Source: Sporanaerobacter acetigenes DSM 13106 (GTDB taxonomy: Bacteria; Bacillota; Clostridia; Tissierellales; Sporanaerobacteraceae). Taken from it: a stretch of 64,000 nt of DNA. The stretch is from positions 263,256-327,255 of the forward strand of contig NZ_FQXR01000004.1 in assembly GCF_900130025.1 (NCBI RefSeq). The letters run 5' to 3'. The position numbers and the translations under genes were made by a program. Position 1 is the first letter of the stretch, and each line of letters starts with the position of its first letter. This document shows, one piece after another, positions 17,962 through 26,770 of the stretch. The notes under the pieces were generated by a model. That model was not told the origin of the DNA. It searched no databases and worked only from the letters and a program-made list of their open reading frames with translations.

Positions 17962-18882
17962 TTGTTGACACGAGAAGAGTACATTTCATATTCTTTAGAG
18001 TATAATATGTTCTTTTCAAGAATTATGAAAGAACATCTCATTTTTGTAGAATCAGCCCTACCTATTGTAAATAGTGGTTTGATACTTGAAGTAGATAGAT
18101 TTAAAGAAACTTTAGAAGATTTTTTGATGGAAACTATTCTCTTATCTAATGGCATAATGGATGAAAAAGTCATTTCTTCAAATGAATTAGTTACTCCATA
18201 TACCCTAAAAGCTGAAATGATTACAGAATATTATACAGGAATATGCATAAATACTGACATCACAAAACTTCAGACAAATTTAGTTCCAAAGCCTTGCCCA
18301 ATATATCCTGAGGGACTTTATGAAAATATACATTTACTAAATATAAAAGGAATAAATTTAATGAATAACTTAATTAGCATTAAGGAAGACCTTTATAAAA
18401 GTGTATTAGAATGTAAAGTATACATCTGGTTATATCCTCATCTATTAAAACATGTCATTGAAGAAGCAGAAATTTATTTAAAAATTCTTGAAGGACTTGA
18501 AAATTTAGATGAAAATGTTATAAAAGATGAGTTAGTGAAAAGAGAAGTCTTCTGGAATGAAATAATGAAAGAGCATTCTGAATTCATAAGAGGACTACTT
18601 GACCCTACCGAAAAGATTCTAATTGATACAGCTGACGAATTTGCTGAATTGTTTGAGAAATTGGAAGAAGAAGCTAAAGAAGTGCTAGAAAAAAAACTTC
18701 CTCCAGGAGAAATAACTAAAAAAAGCAAAAAAGCTACAGAGGATATAATAGAGTTTAAAACATCCGCAGTAAAAGGTTTGACAAATTGCAAGATAAAAGC
18801 CATCATACTTCCCCTGTTGGCTGACCATGTATTGAGAGAAGCAAATCACTATTTAAGACTTTTAAAAACAACTTGCATATAA
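17962..18882 (+). CDS. DUF2935 domain protein (ferritin-like)
   Basis: 306 residues from TTG 17962, which has AAAGGAGG seven bases upstream; an upstream in-frame TTG at 17938 lies before that site. Two repeats of a helical domain: first half LEYNMFFSRIMKEHLIFVES with a later LKHVIEEAEIYLKIL, second half VFWNEIMKEHSEFIRGLLDP with LADHVLREANHYLRLL. The recurring ExxxH and H-x-x-x-E/A pattern fits a diiron or ferritin-like four-helix bundle. Biochemical role unknown. The 17742-17937 stretch upstream is AT-rich with only a weak TATAAT. Confidence 0.8.
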   Translation: MLTREEYISYSLEYNMFFSRIMKEHLIFVESALPIVNSGLILEVDRFKETLEDFLMETILLSNGIMDEKVISSNELVTPYTLKAEMITEYYTGICINTDITKLQTNLVPKPCPIYPEGLYENIHLLNIKGINLMNNLISIKEDLYKSVLECKVYIWLYPHLLKHVIEEAEIYLKILEGLENLDENVIKDELVKREVFWNEIMKEHSEFIRGLLDPTEKILIDTADEFAELFEKLEEEAKEVLEKKLPPGEITKKSKKATEDIIEFKTSAVKGLTNCKIKAIILPLLADHVLREANHYLRLLKTTCI

Positions 18883-18890
18883 TAATTTAT

Positions 18891-18922
18891 AAAAAGTGTC
18901 TTCAAAAATGAAGACACTTTTT
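18891..18922. terminator. strong terminator after the DUF2935 gene
   Basis: AAAAAGTGTCTTC / GAAGACACTTTTT with a 6-base loop; tails suit both strands, so it likely also ends the tRNA-Ser transcript on the minus strand. Confidence 0.85.
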
Positions 18923-18925
18923 ATT

Positions 18926-19017
18926 TGGCGGAGAGAGAGGGATTCGAACCCTCGGCACAGCATAAACTGTGCAATGGTTTTCGAGACCACCACCTTCAAC
19001 CTCTCGGACATCTCTCC
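18926..19017 (-). tRNA. tRNA-Ser (CGA)
   Basis: 92 nt with encoded CCA and the long class II variable arm (GCACAG / CTGTGC). Acceptor GGAGAGA / TCTCTCC, T arm with GGTTCGAATCC. The anticodon loop CTCGAAA gives CGA, reading TCG. Confidence 0.93.
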
Positions 19018-19022
19018 AGAGT

Positions 19023-19472
19023 TTATTTTCGTCTTAAATTCTTAAAAAATTTTTTCATAATACTCGAGCATCCATCTTCCAATACACCAAAAGTCACATC
19101 TACACTATGATTAAAGCTTGGTTGATTGACTAAATCTACTACTGTACCACAGCATCCCATTTTATAGTCCCTTGCTCCTATGACTAATCTTTCTATCCTA
19201 GAATTAAGTATTGCTCCTGTACACATGGGACAAGGCTCTAGGGTCACATACATAGTACAATTTATAAGTCTCCAACCACCTAAATATTCACTAGCCTTTT
19301 TTATGGCAATGATTTCAGCATGGGCAGTGGGATCTTTTAGAGTTTCTCTCATATTGTATCCTGTTGCTATAACTTTTCCATCATGAACAACAATAGCACC
19401 TACCGGTACTTCCAAGGTGCTATAAGCCTTATATGCTTCTTCTAATGCAATGCTCATATATACTTCATCCAT
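19023..19472 (-). CDS. tadA: tRNA-specific adenosine deaminase
   Basis: 149 residues from ATG 19472. Cytidine/deoxycytidylate deaminase fold with zinc motif HAE (TAHAEIIAIKKA) and PCPMC (TLEPCPMCTGAIL). Includes family blocks ALEEAYKAYSTLEVPVGAIV and NHSVDVTFGVLEDGC. Deaminates A34 to inosine in tRNA-Arg(ACG), a tRNA not in this window. A TTG start at 19484 is possible, but GGTGA suits the ATG. Located between tRNA-Ser and tRNA-Arg genes on the same strand. Confidence 0.94.
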   Translation of the reverse strand: MDEVYMSIALEEAYKAYSTLEVPVGAIVVHDGKVIATGYNMRETLKDPTAHAEIIAIKKASEYLGGWRLINCTMYVTLEPCPMCTGAILNSRIERLVIGARDYKMGCCGTVVDLVNQPSFNHSVDVTFGVLEDGCSSIMKKFFKNLRRK

Positions 19473-19495
19473 AACATTCACCAAAATTTAAAAAA

Positions 19496-19572
19496 TGGTG
19501 CACCCGAGAGGAATCGAACCCCCGACACACGCCTTAGGAGGGCGCTGCTCTATCCTACTGAGCTACGGATGC
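19496..19572 (-). tRNA. tRNA-Arg (CCT)
   Basis: 77 nt with encoded CCA. Acceptor GCATCCG / CGGGTGC with one T-G pair; D arm TAGCTCAGTAGGATAGAGCA; anticodon stem CGCC/GGCG around CTCCTAA. Anticodon CCT reads AGG. Confidence 0.93.
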
Positions 19573-19621
19573 ACATATTAGACAACTATATATTTTAAAT
19601 GATTTCCATCAAAAAGTCAAC

Positions 19622-20782
19622 TTATGCATTCAACAACAGTTGTTTTATGTATCTCCATATTCTCAAAAAAATATTAGCTTTTTTTATTTTTTCTTTAACA
19701 ACTACATTGTATTCACCAATTGTGTCCTCGTTGTCATATACAACTAATTTTCCTATACTTTCTCCCTTTTCTACAGGTAGTGAAATGTTTTCATCAAGAA
19801 TTAATTCTTCTCCAATACTATCTCCAGCTTTTACAATTGAATAAATGTCCTTTTCAGGATATACCTCTACTCTTTCTTTTTTTGCATTGGAAATTTCAAC
19901 AGTATCCAAGGGAACATCTTGTGAAAAAATACATTTATTTGTATAATTGGAAATTCCATATTCTAAAAATTCTTTACTTATATCTCTTCGCTTTTCTTCA
20001 CTTTTAGTTCCCATAACTACGCCAATGACTCTAAAATCTTTCTCATTATAATCATTAGCTGCTATATCCATTGTGGAAACCAAACAATATCCAGCTTTGT
20101 TTGTAAATCCTGTTTTTAATCCATCTACTCCATTTATTTCTCCTAATAGAGGATTAGTATTTTCATTTATGAATTCTCTATCATATATATCCATACAAGG
20201 TTTCTTAGTTATTTGAAGAATTTCAGGATATTTTTTTAATATATGTCTTGAAAGAGTAAATATGTCCCTAGTACTCATCATATTTTGTCTATTTCCTTCA
20301 GGAAGTCCTGTAGAATTTAAATACACTGTATTTAAAAGACCAATTTCTTTTGCCTTGTCATTCATCATATTTACAAAGGTATTTACATCTCCTGCTACAT
20401 ATTTGGCCAATGCATGAGCTGAATCATTGGCAGAAACTATAAGTAAACTTTCAATAAGTGTACTTATAGGGAAAATTTCTCCTTCTTTTAAATTAAAACT
20501 GGAACCTTTCACTTCAGAAACATCTTTATCTATATAGACTAAATCATCTAGTGAACGATCTCCCTTTCCCATTTCATCCATGACCACAAGATAAGTCATA
20601 AGTTTTGTGATGCTAGCAACTTCAAGAGGCTTATCTATATTATATTCTTCAAGTATTGTACCGTTTTCAAAATCTCCCAAAAGATATGCTGATACTTCTC
20701 CTTCTATTCCTACAGATTGTCCAAAAGATACAGAGCTAAATGCTAATATAAATATAAGTAAAAAAATTATTTTTTTCTTCAT
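19622..20782 (-). CDS. D-alanyl-D-alanine carboxypeptidase (low-molecular-weight PBP)
   Basis: 386 residues from ATG 20782 (GGGGG at proper distance). Signal peptide MKKKIIFLLIFILAFSSVSFG. Serine peptidase S11 motifs: SxxK in ASITKLMTYL, SxN in SANDSAHALA and KTG in LKTGFTNKAG. A C-terminal PBP5 beta domain follows (VEVYPEKDIYSIVKAGD), ending in an amphipathic helix IFLRIWRYIKQLLLNA that could attach to the membrane. It trims pentapeptide side chains of peptidoglycan. It resembles DacF/DacB, but I cannot say whether it is vegetative or sporulation-specific. Confidence 0.93.
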   Translation of the reverse strand: MKKKIIFLLIFILAFSSVSFGQSVGIEGEVSAYLLGDFENGTILEEYNIDKPLEVASITKLMTYLVVMDEMGKGDRSLDDLVYIDKDVSEVKGSSFNLKEGEIFPISTLIESLLIVSANDSAHALAKYVAGDVNTFVNMMNDKAKEIGLLNTVYLNSTGLPEGNRQNMMSTRDIFTLSRHILKKYPEILQITKKPCMDIYDREFINENTNPLLGEINGVDGLKTGFTNKAGYCLVSTMDIAANDYNEKDFRVIGVVMGTKSEEKRRDISKEFLEYGISNYTNKCIFSQDVPLDTVEISNAKKERVEVYPEKDIYSIVKAGDSIGEELILDENISLPVEKGESIGKLVVYDNEDTIGEYNVVVKEKIKKANIFLRIWRYIKQLLLNA

Positions 20783-20873
20783 ATTCATTCCCCCATTTTT
20801 TTGTAACAAATTTAAATCAAGGTCTATATAATGTATTAGGCAAGATTAAAAGCTTAATAAGGAGGTTTTATTT

Positions 20874-20981
20874 ATGGCAGATGCAAATCGTTGGGGTTGC
20901 TATGATGATACAAGTTTGCTATTCTTCTTCCTTCTACTAGTTATCCTATTTGGTGGATGTGGTTGGGGTTGTAGAAGATAG
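20874..20981 (+). CDS. 35-residue hydrophobic small protein, YjcZ-like
   Basis: ATG 20874 to TAG 20981, preceded by GGAGG eight bases upstream and followed by its own terminator. The translation starts MADANRWGCYDDTSLLFFF and ends with a Gly/Cys-rich tail, FGGCGWGCRR. One membrane segment in the middle and a Gly/Trp/Cys tail resemble small Firmicute proteins of the YjcZ/SscA kind linked to sporulation. That similarity is loose. The strong binding site and terminator make it very likely a real gene despite its size. Confidence 0.7.
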   Translation: MADANRWGCYDDTSLLFFFLLLVILFGGCGWGCRR

Positions 20982-20989
20982 CTGTGAAA

Positions 20990-21015
20990 GAAGTGGGGGA
21001 CTTTTCCTCCACTTC
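20990..21015. terminator. convergent terminator
   Basis: GAAGTGGGGGA / TCCTCCACTTC with a 4-base loop. It lies between the small protein gene (plus) and the M1 peptidase gene (minus), whose stop codon it touches. Confidence 0.75.
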
Positions 21016-22504
21016 AATTCCTTCCGTAAAACCATTTATTTGCTCTGTCTTCAAAACTTTTCCCCGTGACTTCTTCACAAACTTTTATGAAATCTTCTGA
21101 TTTTGCATTTAAAAATCTATATTCATGATAATACTTATTTAGTATATCATATAAAACTTCTTTCCCAAAATCATCTTTTATTTCATCTAAAAACATAGCA
21201 CCCTTTGAATAAACCAAAGGTCCATAGTCTGCCCAACTTTCAAATTCACTCAAAGGTTTTAACATGACTTCATCAAAATCATACAATTCTTTTCCATAAG
21301 TATAAGTATCTTCTACAGTTTGTTCATAAAAATTTTCGCCTGTTTCTTCTCCATATATTTCACTTACATATACAGTTTCAGAATAAGTAGCCAAAGATTC
21401 ATCCAACCAAGCTTCATCTATTTCGTCATTTCCTACAACGCCATACCACCATTGATGAGCTGTTTCATGTACTATTACATTTTCTAAGTCATACTTTGAA
21501 TAATTGTTATAGAATTGTTTACCTATAAACACTATCCCTGGATATTCCATGCCTCCAGAAAAATTGGTAGCTACTACACTATACTGTCCATAAGGATATT
21601 TGCCAAATATTCTATTAAAAGTTTTGATTGAATTTTCTACTGTCTTATATGCAAAATCATTTATACTTGGATAGTCTTCTAAAAAATAGGCTTTTACTTG
21701 AGTACCTTCCACTTCTCCTTCTAAAACCTTGAACTTATTGCTAGCTACCCAAGCAAAATCTCTTATGAGTTTTCCTTCAATATCCCAAATTTTTTTATCT
21801 CCCTTAACTTTCTCTTTCAATATATTTCCACTTGATGCAATTATAATATCTTTAGGAGCTATAATTTTCACTTTATAATTGCTGGTATCACTATAAAAAG
21901 GATCTCCCAATCTATAATACGGATCCGTATTCCAGCCATCTTCATCATAAACACATACTATAGGATACCAATTTCCCAAATTAAATGTATTTTCTACATA
22001 CCCAAATCTATCTTGAGCTGGTGGAAGCTGTACCTCATATTCTAAATATATCTCTGTTTTTTTCCCTGCCTTTAGGGGAGACTTTAATTTTATATGTAAA
22101 ACAGTATCTCCCTCGCCACCTATATCATAATCAATTTTTCTTTTATCTACTTCTAAATTGTCTATATCTATAAATCCAGGCTTAAAATCATCTGGATAAG
22201 TCATTTCAAGAGCATCCCCAAAAAATGGAGCCGTTTCTTTTGTCTTAAAAGCATTTGGATATAGATGAATAAATATTTCTGACAATTCTCCTCCAGTATT
22301 GTTTACATAATTAATCCACTGTTTTCCTGAATAAGTTTTTTCTTTAGTATCCAACTCCACTTCTATTCTATAGTCATTTAAACTATCCAATTTAAGCCCA
22401 TTGTAATCCTCTGTAATCAATGTAGGACAATTTTTCCCACAGCTAGATAATACCAATGAAAAAACTAGTAAAAGCAAAATAAAAATAGATTTTCTTTTTC
22501 TCAA
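21014..22504 (-). CDS. M1 family zinc metallopeptidase, lipoprotein
   Basis: 496 residues from TTG 22504 (GGGGG eight bases upstream; GTG 22513 overlaps the binding site). Lipoprotein signal with lipobox LSSC. The gluzincin motif HETAHQWWYG followed by DEAWLDESLATYSE gives HExxH-(18)-E zinc ligands. SGGMEYPG is the GAMEN-equivalent exopeptidase loop. The N-terminal domain is the saddle-like beta domain. Predicted to be tethered outside the membrane and to trim peptides. Length is short for M1 because the C-terminal helical domain is absent, as in many bacterial lipoprotein forms. Confidence 0.9.
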   Translation of the reverse strand: MRKRKSIFILLLLVFSLVLSSCGKNCPTLITEDYNGLKLDSLNDYRIEVELDTKEKTYSGKQWINYVNNTGGELSEIFIHLYPNAFKTKETAPFFGDALEMTYPDDFKPGFIDIDNLEVDKRKIDYDIGGEGDTVLHIKLKSPLKAGKKTEIYLEYEVQLPPAQDRFGYVENTFNLGNWYPIVCVYDEDGWNTDPYYRLGDPFYSDTSNYKVKIIAPKDIIIASSGNILKEKVKGDKKIWDIEGKLIRDFAWVASNKFKVLEGEVEGTQVKAYFLEDYPSINDFAYKTVENSIKTFNRIFGKYPYGQYSVVATNFSGGMEYPGIVFIGKQFYNNYSKYDLENVIVHETAHQWWYGVVGNDEIDEAWLDESLATYSETVYVSEIYGEETGENFYEQTVEDTYTYGKELYDFDEVMLKPLSEFESWADYGPLVYSKGAMFLDEIKDDFGKEVLYDILNKYYHEYRFLNAKSEDFIKVCEEVTGKSFEDRANKWFYGRN

Positions 22505-22566
22505 AATATCCACCCCCTGATAGATATAACTATTCTCTAAAACTAAAAAAAATCCTTCAAAAACTT

Positions 22567-22608
22567 AATATGAGTCAGGAATAATATATATTATTCCTGA
22601 CTCATATT
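22567..22608 (-). terminator. perfect 42-bp palindrome, terminator after serS
   Basis: Two 21-bp arms pair perfectly with no unpaired bases (core AGTCAGGAATAAT). It lies 9 bp after the serS stop, with T-rich sequence beyond it on the minus strand. Very stable AT-rich hairpin, best read as a terminator. Confidence 0.75.
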
Positions 22609-22617
22609 CCATCAAAT

Positions 22618-23892
22618 TTATTTACTTATCTTTTCTAATCCTTTCATATAAGGTTTAAGTGCTTCTGGAATAAGTATGGAACCATCTTCCTGTTGATAAT
22701 TTTCAACTAATGCTGCACAAGTTCTTCCAACTGCCAATCCAGAACCATTTAGTGTATGAACATATTCAAGCTTTCCATTGTCATTTCTTCTATATCTAAT
22801 ATTTGCTCTTCTAGCTTGGAAATCTTCAAAATTACTGCAAGAAGAAATTTCTACATATCTATTGTAGCTTGGCATCCAAACTTCAATATCATAAGTCATA
22901 GCAGATGAAAAACCTAAATCTCCTGTACATAACATAACTACTCTATAAGGAATTCCTAATCTTTTTAAAACTTCTTCAGCATCATTTGTCAACTTCTCAA
23001 GTTCATCATAAGAATTTTCAGGCTTAACAAATTTAACCAACTCTACTTTGTCAAATTGATGATTTCTTATGAGCCCTCTTGTATCCCTTCCAGCGGAACC
23101 TGCTTCCTGTCTGAAGCATGGCGTATAAGCTGTATAAAATATAGGAAGCATTTCTTCTTCAAGTATTTCATCTCTATGAAGATTTGTCACTGGCACTTCT
23201 GCTGTAGGCACTAAAAAATAGTCTTTGCTTGGTATCGAGAAGGCATCTTCCTCAAATTTAGGCAATTGACCAGTTCCTGTCATACTGTCTCTATTCACCA
23301 TAAAAGGTGGTGCAATTTCTACATAGTCCTGATCTATAGTGTGCAAATCAAGCATAAAGTTTGTAAGTGCTCTTTCAAGTAGAGCTCCCTTATTTTTAAA
23401 TATGCTAAATCTTGCTCCTGTAATCTTTGCAGCCCTTTCAAAGTCAAATATACCTAAATCCACCCCTAAATCCCAATGTGCCTTAGGTTCAAAGGAAAAG
23501 GCGGTTGGTTCACCCCATTTTCTCAATTCTATATTTTCTTCATCACTTTTTCCTACAGCTACTTTTTCATTTGGTATATTTGGAATTCTCAAAATAGCAT
23601 TCCTAAGTTCCTTATCTATTTCTTTTACTTCTGCATCCATATCTTTTATTTTGTCAGATAAGTTTCTCATTTCCAAAACTAAATCAGAAGTATCCTTTCC
23701 CTCTTTTTTCATTTTGGGAATATCTTTAGATACTTGATTTTGCTTTGCTTTCATCTCTTCAACCTGTACAAGTAAATTTCTTCTCTTTTCATCTAATTCA
23801 AGAACCTTGTCAATATCATATTCTCCACTTCTTTTCCCAATTTGTTCTTTTACCCAATCTGGATTGTTTCTTATCTTTTTGATATCTAACAT
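22618..23892 (-). CDS. serS: seryl-tRNA synthetase
   Basis: 424 residues from ATG 23892 (GGGAGGG six bases upstream). The N-terminal coiled-coil arm (residues 25-105, [20 protein letters not shown]) binds the long variable arm of tRNA-Ser. The class II core has motif 2 [20 protein letters not shown] and motif 3 [16 protein letters not shown]. Controlled by a Ser-specific T-box leader immediately upstream. Its substrate tRNA-Ser(CGA) gene is 4 kb away. Confidence 0.97.
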   Translation of the reverse strand: MLDIKKIRNNPDWVKEQIGKRSGEYDIDKVLELDEKRRNLLVQVEEMKAKQNQVSKDIPKMKKEGKDTSDLVLEMRNLSDKIKDMDAEVKEIDKELRNAILRIPNIPNEKVAVGKSDEENIELRKWGEPTAFSFEPKAHWDLGVDLGIFDFERAAKITGARFSIFKNKGALLERALTNFMLDLHTIDQDYVEIAPPFMVNRDSMTGTGQLPKFEEDAFSIPSKDYFLVPTAEVPVTNLHRDEILEEEMLPIFYTAYTPCFRQEAGSAGRDTRGLIRNHQFDKVELVKFVKPENSYDELEKLTNDAEEVLKRLGIPYRVVMLCTGDLGFSSAMTYDIEVWMPSYNRYVEISSCSNFEDFQARRANIRYRRNDNGKLEYVHTLNGSGLAVGRTCAALVENYQQEDGSILIPEALKPYMKGLEKISK

Positions 23893-23921
23893 TTTCATCC
23901 CTCCCATTCGTTTTTAGAAAT

Positions 23922-24110
23922 AAAAAAACTCTCAATCCCAGTATATAGGGACGAGAGTTTGTATCCCGCGTTGCCACCCTAGTTAGCTAAAAAGCTCACT
24001 CAACAACATTTTGCTCTGGGATGGATTCAATAAATCTCCTCACCAATTTCCACCAACCATTGGCTCTCTTAAGAGGCTGAAATTATTTACTATTTCCCAT
24101 CAATGCAAAC
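23922..24110 (-). ncRNA. T-box riboswitch, serine specific
   Basis: The minus strand contains the T-box core AGGGTGGCAACGCGGG at 23965-23980 and a terminator stem AAACTCTC / GAGAGTTT followed by a T run at 23922-23960. The stem I specifier loop reads GAA-UCC-A (UCC at 24023-24025), flanked by GGGA / UCCC, so the specifier is a Ser codon. Uncharged tRNA-Ser binding would stabilise the antiterminator and raise serS expression. Confidence 0.93.
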
Positions 24111-24128
24111 TATTGAAATTTAAAGGAT

Positions 24129-24157
24129 ATTATATCATAAACAATTAAAAAATGCAA
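24129..24157 (-). promoter_or_regulatory. promoter of the serS T-box transcript
   Basis: TTGCAT at 24152-24157 and perfect TATAAT at 24129-24134 on the minus strand with 17-bp spacing, just upstream of the leader. Confidence 0.75.
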
Positions 24158-24160
24158 GTA

Positions 24161-25189
24161 TTATATTTTCATATCTCCTTCCTTTATACACCCTTTTTTT
24201 CTCATCCATTCAGAAACAATAAAAGAAATAATTCCAGGTAATATAAAATGCAACAACAAAATATATATAAATACTCTTGGACTAGAACCCATAGTATCTA
24301 TAGTTGCAAATTGGCCTACTAACCCGCTAGTTCCCATACCTGCCCCAATGGGGTTCCCTTCCATTTTGAATATAGTAGTAGAAATGGGTCCAAGTATTGC
24401 TGAAGTGGCTACTGCTGGAATCCAAATCTTTGGATTTCTAATGGTATTTGGTATTTGTAACATTGATGTACCTATTCCTTGAGCTATAAATCCACCAAAA
24501 CCATTGTCTCTATAAGAAGCTATAGCAAAACCTATCATGTGAGCAGCACATCCCACAGTGCTAGCTCCAGCAGCTAAACCACTAAGTCCTAATGATATAG
24601 CTATTGCAGCACTACTTATAGGAAGTGTAAGTGCTATACCCATAAGCACGGATACCAATATTCCCATAGGAATTGGTTTTAATTCTGTAGCTAAATTTAT
24701 CATATTTCCTATAAATGCCATAAGTCCACTAACTGCAGGTGCAATATAATGTCCTACCAACCCACCTACTATTATTGTTCCAAGAGGAACCAATACTATA
24801 TCTACTTTTGTCTTTCCCTGCACAAGTTTAGAAAACTCTGCACCAATTAGGGATGCGACAAAAGCTCCTACTGGCTCACCAATTTTAATCATTGCATTTC
24901 CACCATCAAAATATATAGTTCCTGCACCAATAGCTCCTGTCACTACTGATGCAAAAATACCCAATGGAGATGCTCCTAAGCTATAGGCAACACCTGCTCC
25001 TATAGCTGGTCCCATCATATATTGAGCAAATTGACCAAATTCAACTATAACTTGAATTTTAAAAAGAGTTCCTATTTGTTTAATAATAAGTCCGATAATT
25101 AAAGAAGAAAACAGACCCAAGGCCATTCCGTTGAAAACTTTTATGAAATATTCTTTAACACTATTTTTATTTGTCTCTTTAGTTTCCAT
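24161..25189 (-). CDS. PTS_EIIC_2-type membrane transporter, orphan; possible niacin transporter
   Basis: 342 residues from ATG 25189 (AGGTG six bases upstream). Ten or so hydrophobic segments with Gly-rich loops (GPAIGAGVAYSLGASPLGIF, TSGLVGQFATIDTMGSSPR) match the PF13303-type EIIC family. No EIIA, EIIB or HPr gene is nearby and there is no fused phosphotransfer domain. It lies directly downstream of niaR, and the intervening 66 bp holds a NiaR-like palindrome. I infer vitamin-precursor transport (nicotinate or nicotinamide) as likelier than sugar phosphotransfer; this is not proven. Confidence 0.75.
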   Translation of the reverse strand: METKETNKNSVKEYFIKVFNGMALGLFSSLIIGLIIKQIGTLFKIQVIVEFGQFAQYMMGPAIGAGVAYSLGASPLGIFASVVTGAIGAGTIYFDGGNAMIKIGEPVGAFVASLIGAEFSKLVQGKTKVDIVLVPLGTIIVGGLVGHYIAPAVSGLMAFIGNMINLATELKPIPMGILVSVLMGIALTLPISSAAIAISLGLSGLAAGASTVGCAAHMIGFAIASYRDNGFGGFIAQGIGTSMLQIPNTIRNPKIWIPAVATSAILGPISTTIFKMEGNPIGAGMGTSGLVGQFATIDTMGSSPRVFIYILLLHFILPGIISFIVSEWMRKKGCIKEGDMKI

Positions 25190-25212
25190 TTTAAACACCT
25201 CTTGATTGTATT

Positions 25213-25234
25213 TACAGTTGTCTTGTCACCCGTA
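25213..25234. promoter_or_regulatory. candidate NiaR operator
   Basis: 22-bp imperfect palindrome (TACAGTTGTCT / TGTCACCCGTA, 7 of 11 positions symmetric) whose centre TGTCTTGTCA resembles the NiaR/YrxA motif as I recall it. Placed between niaR and the EIIC-like gene, 24 bp upstream of the latter's start. Confidence 0.5.
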
Positions 25235-25255
25235 TATACAAAATATAACACTTTA

Positions 25256-25777
25256 TCATTCACTAATCAAGTATTTTTTATTCTTTAATTTTTGTACTAT
25301 TTTTTCAAAAGTTTTTTCATCATCTATTTCTATGGAATGTATATGAACTCCATCAGTTAGTGAAGACAAGGGTTCTGCTTTGGTATCTTTTAAGTTTTTT
25401 ATAAATTCGTCTACTTCAAGTCTTGAACTAATCATAAGGGGACTTTTTATTTCTCCATACAAAGGGTGTTCAACAATCACATCCAACACTTTGCCTCCAG
25501 CATCTACAATAGTATATAATTCATCTTCAATTTCACTGCATCCTGAATGTTTACATACTATGGTTTTTATCATCTTTTTTCCTTCTTCATTCCCAAATAT
25601 AATATATCCTTGAGGTGTTGCTACAATATCTGAACCACTTGCCCTCAATATAGCTATGTCCTGGACTATTACCTGCCTACTAACCCCCATTTTTTTTGCT
25701 AGTTCTGTCCCTTTTACTGGTTTTTTAGAATTTTTAAGTACTTTAAGTACTTCCTTTCTTCTTTCTTCTGAATCCAC
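25256..25777 (-). CDS. niaR: niacin-responsive transcription repressor NiaR
   Basis: 173 residues. HTH_11 domain at residues 1-60 (GTELAKKMGVSRQVIVQDIA). The 3H domain at 70-170 carries the three conserved His regions (CKHSGC, VIVEHPLYGEI, GVHIHSIE) that bind metal and sense niacin. Represses NAD biosynthesis or niacin uptake genes in Firmicutes. Starts with GTG, preceded by AAGGGGG, immediately after the DnaI-like gene. Its likely target here is the adjacent EIIC-like transporter. Confidence 0.88.
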   Translation of the reverse strand: MDSEERRKEVLKVLKNSKKPVKGTELAKKMGVSRQVIVQDIAILRASGSDIVATPQGYIIFGNEEGKKMIKTIVCKHSGCSEIEDELYTIVDAGGKVLDVIVEHPLYGEIKSPLMISSRLEVDEFIKNLKDTKAEPLSSLTDGVHIHSIEIDDEKTFEKIVQKLKNKKYLISE

Positions 25778-25778
25778 A

Positions 25779-26768
25779 TTATTTCCCCCTTTCCCATCTC
25801 AAATCTGGTCCATAAAATTTTAATGGTATGAATTTTTCAAGTATCCTTGAAAAAACCCTATCTGTATAGATATCAGATATTTCTTTTGGAGTAAGATTTG
25901 TTGAAATAATGGTTTTTTTCCCTTCTATAAGCCTAGTATTTATTATATTAAATATTTCTGCATTGGTAAAAGTATTAGCAACTTCCGTTCCTAAATCATC
26001 TACAATGAGAAGATCTGTTTTAAATAACAATTCATAATCCATATCATCAAATTCTTTTATATTTCTCCTAAATTTATGGTCTTCTATTATCTCTAATATT
26101 GTAAAAGCTGTTTGATATACAACTATTTTATTGTTTTCTAGTAGAGCATCTGCTATGCAATTACATAAAAAAGTTTTCCCAAGGCCTGTAGAACCATAAA
26201 ATAATAAATTTTCTCCATTTTTTTCATCAAAGTTGTTTACAAAACCTACAGAAATATCAGAAATATATTTCATATTTTCTCTAGGAGTTAACTTTTCATC
26301 TTCAAAAGGCAAATTAGGAAAAATATTTATGTCAAAGGTTTTAAAGTTTTCTTTTTTAAGAACATTTTCGATATTGGACATTTTATAAGCTCTATTTACT
26401 AACGCCTGCTTTAAACAACTACACTTTTCTCCATTTTCGAGATAACCTGTATCTTTACATCTATTGCATTCATAGTTTATATTTAAGTATTCAATTGGTA
26501 TATTATTTTCTGTTAAAAGAATAGCTTTTTTCATCTTCAACTTTTCCATTCTTTTTTTTATTTCCTCTACCTTTTTTTCATAGCTTTCAGGGTCTTCTAA
26601 AATAGCTTTAGAAATAAGTATCCCAGTCTTAGATATTTCCATATCTATTTCTTTTATTTCAGGCACTTTTAAATAGACCTCTTCTTGTCTTATCTTTTGA
26701 TCATAAAGGGCCTTGTCTCTTCTTTTTTCATATTCACTTAATATTGAATTTAAAACTTCCTTATTCAT
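25779..26768 (-). CDS. DnaI/DnaC-like helicase loader ATPase
   Basis: 329 residues. N-terminal coiled coil followed by a zinc-binding Cys cluster (CNRCKDTGYLENGEKCSC, near residues 116-133). The AAA+ domain has Walker A GSTGLGKTFLCN and Walker B LLIVDDLGTE, with sensor/Arg finger ISTNLTPKEISDIYTDRVFSRI. This layout matches DnaI, which loads the DnaB helicase. It is paired with a DnaD-domain gene 2 bp upstream, as in primosome operons. dnaB is 4.3 kb further on the same strand. Confidence 0.88.
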   Translation of the reverse strand: MNKEVLNSILSEYEKRRDKALYDQKIRQEEVYLKVPEIKEIDMEISKTGILISKAILEDPESYEKKVEEIKKRMEKLKMKKAILLTENNIPIEYLNINYECNRCKDTGYLENGEKCSCLKQALVNRAYKMSNIENVLKKENFKTFDINIFPNLPFEDEKLTPRENMKYISDISVGFVNNFDEKNGENLLFYGSTGLGKTFLCNCIADALLENNKIVVYQTAFTILEIIEDHKFRRNIKEFDDMDYELLFKTDLLIVDDLGTEVANTFTNAEIFNIINTRLIEGKKTIISTNLTPKEISDIYTDRVFSRILEKFIPLKFYGPDLRWERGK

Positions 26769-26770
26769 AG

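Noticed and set aside
24161..25189. Sugar PTS permease
   Set aside because: No IIA, IIB or HPr domains nearby and the gene is tied to niaR; family membership alone does not show sugar phosphotransfer.
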